A stretch of 64,000 nt of DNA, taken from contig CANJKZ010000078.1 in NCBI GenBank assembly GCA_947471745.1, positions 4,964,501 to 5,028,500 of the forward strand, given 5' to 3'. Under the pieces are notes generated by a model, which made no database searches, was not told the origin of the DNA, and saw only the letters and a list, made by a program, of their open reading frames with translations. Each line of letters opens with the position of its first letter. The stretch's first letter is position 1. This DNA comes from Closterium sp. Naga37s-1 (Eukaryota; Streptophyta; Zygnematophyceae; Desmidiales; Closteriaceae). Below are positions 8,722 to 17,800 of the stretch, one piece after another. The translations under genes were made by a program, and so were the position numbers.

Positions 8722-11416
8722 ATGTCGGAACCCAGGGAACGCGCGGAGCGGTTAGCGAATAACATTCTAGAGGCAATGAGAAACGTCCCCCCCGTAGCCC
8801 GTGGCCGACCAAAAGCTCCTAAGGATAATGCCCCATTGAGGCAAGGAGGTATCTACTCCTCGAGGGATAAGACCCTCAAGGCTGTGCAGGCCCACGCGTT
8901 GCATCATCGTTTTGGATTCGCGACAGTGGAGGTGGCGGACGCGCACGTTATTCTCCAATGCAAAACCGTCATGTATGGACAAAAGCCAATATGCCCCTGG
9001 GAGTGTAGTTACAGCAGGATTGTTCATGGCGGCTTCTGGATGGTGACATCCCTCTCCCCTCCTGAATCACACGTCTGCAAGAAGTACAAGCGAGAGCAAG
9101 GAGCAAACGCCATCGCCAACAGCGTGAAGGTCATGAAGCGGCTTTGGGGCAACCTTGTTCGTGGCGCACCGTTTATTTCGGCGAAGATTTTGCAGCAGAT
9201 TCTCACGTCCCACAGCAATTTCCAGACCAGTTACAAGCAGGCATGGCGGCTGCGTGAAGAAATCCAGAAGGAGATGTATGGGGATTGGCAAGAGTCGTTC
9301 AGGTTGCTCCCCGCGTTGGCTGATAGGTTCCGGGAGATAGACCCGGATGGAATTTTCTTGATTCAGACGGTCGACGGCTGTTTCAACCGCATGTACATAC
9401 AGCCGTCCGCTTCTCGCGGTGCGCTTGGTTTTTGCCGCCCCGTTGTTGCATTGGACGGAACGTTCCTCATCAGTGCACAGCGCGCAACCCTTCTAATTGC
9501 CGTGGTACTTGACGGCAACCAGAAGATTACAATTCTGGCGTGGGCTTTGGTCGAAGGAGAGAACAAGGACTCGTGGAGTTGGTTCCTGCATAACTTTTTG
9601 AAGAGCTTCCCGGAGTGGCCGCACCGTGACGACGCATCCATCATCAGCGACCGCGACAAGGGTTTGCTTCCGGCTGCACGAGATGTTCTCCCGATTGGCA
9701 TACCCCATTACTTCTGTGCATGGCATCTTCACCCGAATGTTGTCAAGTTTGGAGAAGAAGCTGCTCTGTTCTATTGGCGTCTTGTGAAGTGCAGGCTTGA
9801 CGACCAATGGGACGCTTTGGTGGCGGCCTGTCGGCGTGACTTTGCACCAATGGCTAATTATCTCATCGGCATTGTGAAGCCGATCTCGGACACCTCACCT
9901 GCAGATGCAAGTGAGCAGCAACGTCCACCTCCCACAACAGCAGCTGAGGCACGTCAACAAGCAGCCGAGAATCGTCGCCAGGGTCGTGATGCAGCACGTG
10001 CCGCCATGGGTCGCGGCACTACTTCACGTGCGCATGGGCGTTGTGCGGAAGACGCCAGCGCGGCAGGAGCCACACCGACCGAACCAGAGCCACCGACTGA
10101 AAGCACTGCTGACCCTATGGCTCAGCCGGCCGAGTCCCCTGCCACAAACTCGCCGCCAGCTCGTCCGTCTGGATCGACGCCTGCATCTGCACAACCTTTC
10201 GATTATGCACGCATACTGAGACGTGTAAGGCCAGGTTACATCCCCAGCTCCATCCGTACGGACCTGCCACGTGCAACTGGATCGAACGGAAACTCGGCTG
10301 AGGATGCAGAGGAACCCAACGGGGGAAGCATCTGCCAGGCATTGGTCCTGGTCTCTTTGGATCACCCGTGGCCAGATGTCGGCAGTGCCAACCCCGGGGT
10401 TAACACAGCGGCCGATGCTGAAGAGGACGATGAGCACGCTGCAGAGGAGGCAGATGCAGAAGATGCGGAAGCACCTGCCACAGCAGAGGGGGTGCAGGCA
10501 GAGGCTGGCGTGGACGACTATGACAACACTCCTGACTCCGGTGTCGCGGATGGGGACCACACCACACACGTGCGGACCGGGTTTAGGCAGAACAAGCGTG
10601 GTACAAGGAAGAAGTTGGGCATCAACCTTGTCCACTGGACTCGCCTTAAGGCCCCTACTCGACGCTTCGGGATCTTCACCAGCAACGCGGCTGAGCAGGT
10701 CAACAGCTCCATCGTGCCCATTCGGCGCTTGCCGGTGACCCCGATGCTAGGGGGTCTCATGGACTGGTATCGCAATAGGTATTGTGAACGTAAGATGGCG
10801 GCGCTCGAGCGAACTGATCTCCTGACAGAGGCAGCAGAGGAGCGGATGGTGGAGAAGGAGACACGGGCGGAGGGGTAGGAGCTGTTGGGCGGGGACCATG
10901 TAGAAGGAACCATCCAGACCAGGGACACCGATGATCCCAAAGAATGGAGGTCCTTCAACGTCAACTTGGCGGCGAAGACATGCGACTGCACAAACTGGGA
11001 CCAATACCAGTTTCCGTGCTCCCATGTTGTGACCTTTGCTGTGAAGCGGAAGCTAGACCCCCGCACTCTCGTCTATGATTTCTACACCACAAAGAATTGG
11101 GCAGAGACGTACTCTTCAACGGTGCGGGGGTCCTGTGTGGACCGCATCATCCTTGAGAAGAGGCTGGCCCCCCCCACGCGTGTGCGATGCTCCGCCCTTT
11201 CGCCGCACCGCTGCCGGCCGCCCGCCGAGCTACGCTCGTGTAGAGAAGGCCGTGCATCCATACAAGTGCAGCGTTTGCAAGATGCACGGTCACAACAAGA
11301 ACCGTTGCATGGGGAAGTACGGTGGTAGCGCTGTTCCGCTGAAGAGGAGGTACCGTAAGTGCCCAAAGTCACGAAAACCCTATCGGGAGGCTGCACCTGG
11401 CGCGGGCGTGATTTGA
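8722..11416 (+). pseudogene. MURA-like MULE transposase with one in-frame stop and one frameshift
   Basis: DDE transposase of the Mutator superfamily. Acid residues are D245 in VVALDGTFL, D310 in SIISDRDKG and E658 in TSNAAEQVN; the family C/H motif is FCAWHLH (331-337). About 240 Pro/Ala/Glu/Asp-rich residues lie between the second Asp and the Glu, longer than usual: a disordered insert or an unspliced intron. A TAG at 10876-10878 ends the first 718 codons, but the same frame continues into a SWIM finger (CDC...CSH, 10981-11028). The final zinc knuckle (CSVCKMHGHNKNRC, about 11264-11305) is in another frame, shifted near the run of seven C at 11168-11174. Start at 8722 follows an upstream leader and gives a basic N-terminus. 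As shown the gene would give a protein without SWIM or knuckle. Whether these are real lesions or sequencing errors cannot be decided here. Confidence 0.88.
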
Positions 11417-12295
11417 ACATTCCAGGGTTTATATAGCTACAGTAGCGTCTCAATGAGTTAGAGTAGTCTCTGTAGTAGGTGTTCTCAAACCTTTTGGCTA
11501 GTCCAGAATATTTATTGTTGGATAACTGATACTGGGTTCATAGGTTTATGTTTGTATTAGCATGATTGATATACACAATAAAATCCAGTAGAGTGCAGGT
11601 TGAGGCTGACGAGCACGTCAACCTAGCGTGAAGACCCCGTGACGGGTTTAGGGACCAACACTGGAAGCGCCGTGTGCCGATCGTTAGGAGCAGGGTAAAA
11701 ATTCTCGTCACCAATTTGTCAATATCCCGTGAACAAACGTTCACGTCAAAGTCCAGGGTCCCGTGAACTCGTTGGGAATGCAACGGTCGAGACCATGCAT
11801 GATCATTTACCAGGCCCTCGCGAATGGCCCGTGAACACACCGTAACATTTCTAGCGGTTGGATAGCCGGTGGCAAATTACGTCGTCGCATTACATTCGAT
11901 CGTTGTAGATGGCTTGTGGAAGGCCAGTGGAATGTCCGTGAAGTATAACCGAGTGCTTCGCGACGGTCCGATTTGGCGTGCACAGAACGATCTACTCCGT
12001 CACTAACCCGTGAACTCCCAGTCAATGGCACGCCATTGGCTAGAACATGCGCTCGTGTAGAACCAAGGGTTTGGCGCTCATGTAGAACTGTCGAGCGTCA
12101 ACACCCCGTGAGCGAATAGCTGGTGAATAACCAGGGCCTTGTGGATGGCCCGCGAAGCCAGAGCAAGAATAAACATTCAGAAAGTTATTGTAAACATCAC
12201 AAATAAACGACCAAGTATTAATGGCAACTATTCCTGTGTCCCGTCGTTGCGCTTTCTAGTCCGTCGACCGTCCGTCCGAGATGAGTCATTCTCTA
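11417..12295. promoter_or_regulatory. Spacer with repeated CCCGTGAAC motifs
   Basis: No coding signal. CCCGTGAAC occurs at 11726, 11760, 11828 and 12007, with near copies at about 11636, 11935, 12104 and 12148; an inverted perfect copy (GTTCACGGG) lies at 13279. Such spacing resembles transposase- or regulator-binding clusters in DNA transposons. The partner could be the transposase or the AP2-like protein encoded next door; this is inference. Confidence 0.5.
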
Positions 12296-13105
12296 TCACG
12301 GCCAGTCTCTTGCAGCCCTGCGCTCCTTCTCTTCCATCTTGATTTCGCACTCATCCCATGCATCCTCCCAGTCCTCCCACCTGTGCCAAAACTTGTGACG
12401 AATCATTGCCAAACAAGTGGTCTTTTCACATCCCTTCAATTTCGCCTTGTCTATATTTGTGAGTGGTACGATCTTCCCTCTTGGCCCGGCGTCTGGACCA
12501 AATAGCACATGTGCTCCTGCTGCCAGTGATCTCGCCGCGTCTAACTCGGTCCCAAACTGACTGCCGATGACCAGATGCCCGTTTTTCGCTGGAACGCACA
12601 CAAGTCTTGCAACCCATCGGCCGCTCCACGGCCTCTGTCCGACGCCCACGTAGTCGGACTTAATCTCTTTGCGTACCGCTTTGGTCTTATTCTTGGTGCG
12701 GCGAACTATCGTAGTCTCAACAATCGCGTCAGCCGCACAGTTTTCAGAAGGAACCGGCACGTCACGCGAAATCCCCGAACCACCCGCTGACTGTTTCGAG
12801 TTGCCAAACATGGCCGTAACCGTTGAGGCCATCCGGTCACATATGTCGTGAGTCCTCCCAAGTACGTGCTTCACATTCGCCATGTCTGATTGAACAGCAC
12901 CGAGGCGGGCACCGAGGTTCCGCAGTTCTGCGGCCATGTCTGTCACCAACGGTCCTCCGTCCCCAATTGGTTGCACATCAGGGCCGTTTTGCTGGTGTTG
13001 TGTTGGCTGCTGCTCGTTGACCATAGAAGCAGTCGCTGCCGCCGCAGCATGACTAGGTTTCGCCGCACTGAGACGACTGCTTTTCCGGGTTCCGTTCTTC
13101 GGCAT
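12296..13105 (-). CDS. Small AP2/ERF-like DNA-binding protein carried by the MULE
   Basis: 269 residues in one uninterrupted frame. The N-terminus is basic (GTRKSSRLSAAK); residues about 55-100 look helical, possibly coiled coil (MAAELRNLGARLGAVQ). Residues about 151-205 align by eye with the AP2/ERF domain: YVGVGQRPWSGRWVARLV for the beta strands, then GSQFGTELDAARSLAAGAHV for the helix. A C-terminal extension (IVPLTNIDKAKLKGC then HKFWHRWEDWEDAW) is shared with the larger gene at 15134-16666, so the two are paralogues. Role inferred: a sequence-specific binder encoded by the transposon, perhaps acting on its own subterminal repeats. It sits between the convergent transposase and protease genes and points toward the transposase. 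The frame appears intact. Confidence 0.72.
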   Translation of the reverse strand: MPKNGTRKSSRLSAAKPSHAAAAATASMVNEQQPTQHQQNGPDVQPIGDGGPLVTDMAAELRNLGARLGAVQSDMANVKHVLGRTHDICDRMASTVTAMFGNSKQSAGGSGISRDVPVPSENCAADAIVETTIVRRTKNKTKAVRKEIKSDYVGVGQRPWSGRWVARLVCVPAKNGHLVIGSQFGTELDAARSLAAGAHVLFGPDAGPRGKIVPLTNIDKAKLKGCEKTTCLAMIRHKFWHRWEDWEDAWDECEIKMEEKERRAARDWP

Positions 13106-15133
13106 ATTGTGGAGTATGCAAGCGCATGAATGTCGCCGGGTGCCTGAATGGCTTCACGGAATTATGCACTGTAGATGTACTGAGCTTTGGGAGCTGGAGG
13201 TTGTGATGGACGAGCATAAATGCTAACTCTGACAAGCACGCAACGAGCATCACAGGGACAGTTGGCCAATGACGAGATGTTCACGGGGGGGTTGTGACGG
13301 GACATGGAAATCGCTTGAATGGCCTCGAACCATCACTTCTACATCAACGATCCAAGCGTCATGCTCTGATTGGTTCGAGGTCCAGATGCTCAATCGTGAC
13401 AAATGCGTGAAGAGCTGTCAATTTCTGACATCCAGATCGACGGATTCATGCACACTATGATTTCCCTGTGACATCCGCGACAGTACATGCAACGAGGTGA
13501 ACACTCCAAATAATGGAATCAAACATTTTAAATCGTGAAACCCTAAATCGCAAACACAAACATATCACATAAACTGAATGGACTAGGGAAGAAAAGGTTC
13601 CACGACTCAGGGGATGTGCCCCTATCATTGTGTGCATGAAGAAATAACAACTCTACCAAACCAGTTATGCATAGCAGAATGAACACACAATAAAGTGGAT
13701 GGGGTACAAATGTGCAATCCACAAGAAATGCAGCAAAGCTCAGTGTGGATGTCACGATCACCAAGTAGTGCGGGCAAAAACATGGGGCCACAGTTGTACA
13801 TTCTTTTCAATATGGGCGCAGGTACGTACTTCTATTTTTATGTAGACGAAACTTGTTTACACATCCAAAGGCATTCACACAAACAATGCATAAGGTTTAT
13901 ATAAAAAAATAATGTAAATCCCACGTTACACAACATACATGTCATATGCTGCCCAGTGTCCAGCATGCTTCGATTGCTCCCGTCTGGTTTGCACAGTCAC
14001 AATTCAGCCTTAAATTTACGTAACCTCTTGACGTTATCCTCAACACTCATGAGTACATGGCTATCCTAGGTCGATTCGTTTTCCGTTGTACTCTAATTCA
14101 TATTTATGTGTTTCCATGTATCTATTTATTTCAATCATTTTACATCCACTCTGAATTGAGACCAAGTCCCAATACTACATACCAACAGTGTGCTGACCTT
14201 CCTGTGGTGATCCTAGGGTCGATCAACATCTGATCGCTGCATTGTATTAATGCACACCTTTGTCGCCAAAAGACCATAATTTCCTTTCTAGTCTCTGCCT
14301 GTCTATCGTGGCAATTTATGTGGGTGGGGTAGACAGTGTTATACTGGTTTTATTTATACAAGATTCGAAGTTTGTGTTATCATGTGCAACACACTTTTTT
14401 ATTCACGCTCCCACAAGCCCAAACAAGCATCTGACGAGGCAGCGACGGAGTATTCACGACTGTCTGAGTAGATGTACGAGGACTGCACATTGTTGACTAG
14501 CGGGATTATCACGGGGATTAGGTCGTCCTCCATCCCCCATGTGTGTCTTACGTGGAAGCGACGGAATAGTCACGACTGTGTCACGACCTGATCGCGTATT
14601 GCTGACTGTTGTCGTGCGGATTTTTGGTTGGTGTTTTGTGAATGTCAAATGACGCCCTCGTTGTTACATATCATTCCCCACGCACTCTTTGCTATGCATT
14701 CACTTGATGTTAATTGGCCATTTTGTCGGACAACCAGCGTACATTGAAGCGACGAAATACTCACGGATGTTTCACGAGGTGATCGTGGATTGCCAACTGC
14801 ACTTGACGTTTACTCAAAGGCAGTGGGATGCACACGACACCTTTACAATACCTTCGCGAGGCATCGACACGCGTCCAACTGAATTGTTACGGGCCATTGA
14901 CTGGCAAATGCGGTGTTTCTTGATCGTTCATAGACCCTTTCTTAACGAGGCCATAGTATGTCATTTTTTTGGTTCAAAATGGAGTGGATATTATGGTGCA
15001 AACGTAAGCACACACTAAGTAAGCACGTAGTCATATCCACACATGATCCACATTGCGCTACCATAGCCCTAAGTAGCATGTTTAGACATCGGCGGTACCT
15101 CAAAACTACCACCTAATGCCCATGCCCGCTGGC
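13106..15133. other. Non-coding MULE interior between the two AP2-like genes
   Basis: About 2 kb, moderately AT-rich, no convincing gene. It contains the inverted GTTCACGGG at 13279 and a 22-bp motif repeated three times at 14441-14769 (separate entry). The first few hundred bases should hold the promoter of the small AP2-like gene. Confidence 0.5.
14441..14769 (+). repeat. Three spaced copies of AGCGACGGAATAGTCACGAC-type motif
   Basis: Similar 22-bp blocks at 14441-14462, 14557-14578 and 14748-14769 share AGCGACG(G/A)A and TCACG, and similar sequence continues for about 25 bp after each. Spacing is 116 and 191 bp. They lie downstream (3') of the protease/AP2 gene and may be binding sites or a decayed tandem repeat. 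Confidence 0.5.
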
Positions 15134-16666
15134 CTATTCATCCTTAGATCCCACACACTCATCGTTATCTCTTGTCGCCCCTCGTGACAGGCCTTCACCC
15201 ACCGTTCTGGCCATTTTGTCGGGCCGACCGCCAGGCTGACCCAAGCTCCTATCCAGTGCCGCTCGCTTCATCGCAGCCTTGCGCTCTTTCTCGTCATACT
15301 TAGCCTTAGCAGAAGGCCAATACTCCGCCCACTGCTTCCACTTGTGCCAGAACTTCTGACGGACCATCAACTCACACTGCTGAGCCGTACAATCCTGTAA
15401 CTTTGCCCTGTCGACGTCCGTCAAGGGTATGAGATCGCCTCTCGTGGGATTGTCGACGAACATCACATGCGACGCTGCGGCTATTGACCTAGCCGCGGCG
15501 ACCTCAGATTGAAAGTGACTGCTGATGACAATCAGAGAATTGGAATTGCGGTCGAGGACAATCCTAGCCACCCACTCGTTCTTACCCTTCTTCTTTGCGA
15601 CTCCCGTGAACCGCTTGCTGGCGGCCTCCTCCTCCTCACCAATCTGGGTCGATGGCATGAAGGATGAGGAGGCGGCTGGGGAGGGCAGAACCCGTTGCGA
15701 GGGCATGTTCAGTAGAGTCCCACGAGGTGCGGAGGAGGTGTGGCCAGGTAGGATGCTGCCAGTGTCGAGCGCCTCAGCAGCAAAGAGGAAAGCAGGTGAT
15801 TCCTGCACACCGGGGTCGTGCGACGACAAAGGCAGATGCACAGACGCGGTTGGATGTCCTGATCCGTGGAAGAGCAAGTTGGGACGATGCAGAGCATGGC
15901 CACTAGGCCCTGCTGGCGCGACAAGTGCAGATGCTCCAGGCTGAACACCACCTGCCTGTGGAGCAAACACCCCCGCTCCTGGTGCACGAAACCCCTGGAG
16001 ATGCATCCCGGGTGGAAAACTCGAGGGCACAAACAGCTGTTCTCCTGATGTCCATGCCGCTGAACTTGTGTGAAGCACAGCTGTCCTCGAAGCGTCATCC
16101 GCTGCTTGCGACCCGGTTGCATCCTGGACCTGCACACATGGCGGAAAATTGGTGAGATCCGACCCCGGTCCCAATATATCCCAGCAGTCGTCTCCTGGCC
16201 GTACCACGCCTGCGTTGATAGCAACCCCCGTGGCGGGTCCGTGCTGACCCGCTGCCGCCTTTGGAGCACCCGCGGTAGCACATGGCTCCGCCACTGCTGC
16301 TGTTAGTGCAACGCCTGCAGAACCTGGCTGACCCGCTGCTGCTGTAGGTACACCGGATGCTGCCTTTGGCTGACCCGCTGCTGCTGTTGGAATAACGGCT
16401 GCTGCAACTGGCCGACCCGCTGCTGCTGTTGAAACACCGGCTTCTGCACTTGGGTGACCCGCAGGTGCTGTTGGAATAACGGCCACTGCACCTGGCTGAC
16501 CCGCGGCTGCTGGTGAAACGACGGCTGCTGCACCGGCAGAGGAGCCTGGCTGAACCGCTCCAGGTGGTGGAGCACCAGCATAGGCACCTGGCTGACCCGC
16601 TCCAGCAGGAGGAGCACGGACAGAGGCACCTGGCTGACCCGCTGCTGCTGTAGTAACACATGCTGT
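15134..16666 (-). CDS. AP2-like C-terminal half of the Ulp1-AP2 gene (split by Copia element 2)
   Basis: Continues, on the minus strand, the protease gene that ends against the Copia LTR at 25031. Allowing for the 5-bp target duplication, the frames on the two sides are in register. First comes a linker of imperfect repeats around TAAAGQPGA (about 16270-16660), then low-complexity Ser/Pro/Gly sequence, then an AP2-like domain (about 15620-15440: FTGVAKKKGKNEWVARIV, then FQSEVAAARSIAAASHVMF). A tail follows (LIPLTDVDRAKLQDC, QKFWHKWKQWAEYW) paralogous to the end of the 12296-13105 protein, and a basic C-terminus. Stop at 15134. The upstream ATG of the open frame lies inside the LTR and is not taken as native. 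The domain call is by eye; the fused architecture is inferred from register and position. Confidence 0.7.
   Translation of the reverse strand, partial: TACVTTAAAGQPGASVRAPPAGAGQPGAYAGAPPPGAVQPGSSAGAAAVVSPAAAGQPGAVAVIPTAPAGHPSAEAGVSTAAAGRPVAAAVIPTAAAGQPKAASGVPTAAAGQPGSAGVALTAAVAEPCATAGAPKAAAGQHGPATGVAINAGVVRPGDDCWDILGPGSDLTNFPPCVQVQDATGSQAADDASRTAVLHTSSAAWTSGEQLFVPSSFPPGMHLQGFRAPGAGVFAPQAGGVQPGASALVAPAGPSGHALHRPNLLFHGSGHPTASVHLPLSSHDPGVQESPAFLFAAEALDTGSILPGHTSSAPRGTLLNMPSQRVLPSPAASSSFMPSTQIGEEEEAASKRFTGVAKKKGKNEWVARIVLDRNSNSLIVISSHFQSEVAAARSIAAASHVMFVDNPTRGDLIPLTDVDRAKLQDCTAQQCELMVRQKFWHKWKQWAEYWPSAKAKYDEKERKAAMKRAALDRSLGQPGGRPDKMARTVGEGLSRGATRDNDECVGSKDE
16270..16660 (-). repeat. Imperfect coding tandem repeats in the Ulp1-AP2 linker
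   Basis: Units of about 45-60 bp around GCTGACCCGCTGCTGCTG (plus strand) encode TAAAGQPGA-like peptides on the minus strand. The repeat keeps the reading frame. Confidence 0.8.
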
Positions 16667-16797
16667 TGTCAAACTTATATATGCTATAGTCTGTTTAGGC
16701 TGTAGTGGGGTAGTTCCTAGAGGGTACAACACTTTTGTGTTCTCTATTTGTACCCACCTCATTTCTAGTTCAATCATCCATTTCCTCAATTTTCACA
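16667..16797 (+). repeat. 5' LTR of Copia element 2
   Basis: 131 bp, TGTCAAAC to TTTTCACA; about one difference from 24900-25030. Confidence 0.92.
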
Positions 16798-16879
16798 TGG
16801 TATAGAGCTAGTTCAATTCTTCCTAAGGGCCCACCACTGAAATTTTTTTTTTCCTTACCTGCCCGACGCGCGCATCGCG

Positions 16880-17800
16880 CCTGCCCTTCGAGACCCCTTC
16901 GCGGCCCGTTAGGCCCCATCGCGGCCCCTTCGCGGCCAGTCGTGGCCCCCTTTGCGGCCCGTTAGGCCCCTTCGCGGCCCCCCTTTACGGCATGTAGAGG
17001 CCCCTTCGCGGCCCGTTAGGCCCCTTCGCGGCCCGTAGTGGCCCCCTTCACGGCCCGTAGAGGCCCCCTTGCGGCCCGTAGCGGCCCCTTCACGGCCCGT
17101 AGCGGCCCCCTTGTGGCCCGTAGCGGCCCCCCTTGCGGTCCGTAGCGGCCCCCTTGCGGCCCGTAGCGGCCCCTTTCGCGGCCCGTTAGGCCCCGTCGCG
17201 GCCCCTTCGCGGCCCGTCGCGGCCCCCCCCTTTGCGGCCCGTTAGGCCCCTTCGCGGCCCCCCTTTACGGCCTGTAGAGGCCCCTTTGCGGCCCGTTAGG
17301 CCCCTTCGCGGCCCCCTTTACGGCCTGTAGCGGCCCCTTCGCGGCCCGTTAGGCCCCCTCACGGCCAGTTAGGCCCCTTCACGGCCCGTCGCGGCCCCTT
17401 CGAGGCCCGCCCCGGCCCTTCCCCGGCCCCGTCCCGGCTCTGCCCCGACCCCGGCCCTGTCCCGGACCTGCCCCGACCCCGGCCCTGCCCCGACCCTGTC
17501 GCGGCCCCGTCCCGGACCTCCCCCGACCCCGGCCCTGCCCCAGCCCCGTCGTGGCCCCGTCCCGGACCTACCCCGACCCTGTCGCGGCTCTGTCCCGGAC
17601 CTGTCGCGGCATCGCCCCGGCACTGCCTCGGCTCTGCCCCGGCCCTACCCCGGCTCTGCCCCTGCCCTGTTCCTGCACTGTCGCGGCCCTGCCTCGGCTT
17701 GGCCCCGGATCTTCTGCGGCCCGGCCCCGGCCCTACCTCGGACCTGTCGCAGTCCTGCCCCGACCCTTCCCCGGCCCTGCCCCGGCCTCGCCCCTGGTAA
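16880..17800. repeat. GC-rich tandem-repeat leader of Copia element 2
   Basis: Many copies of a 19-20 bp unit around CGGCCCGTTAGGCCCCTTCG to about 17400, then CCCCGACCCCGGCCCTG-type units. It lies in the same place as the leader array of element 1 but has a different unit. Confidence 0.85.

Noticed and set aside
10876-10911. A mini-intron removing the TAG in the MULE transposase
   Set aside because: The only GT-AG pair nearby would give an intron of about 33 bp, shorter than normal, and the donor context is poor.
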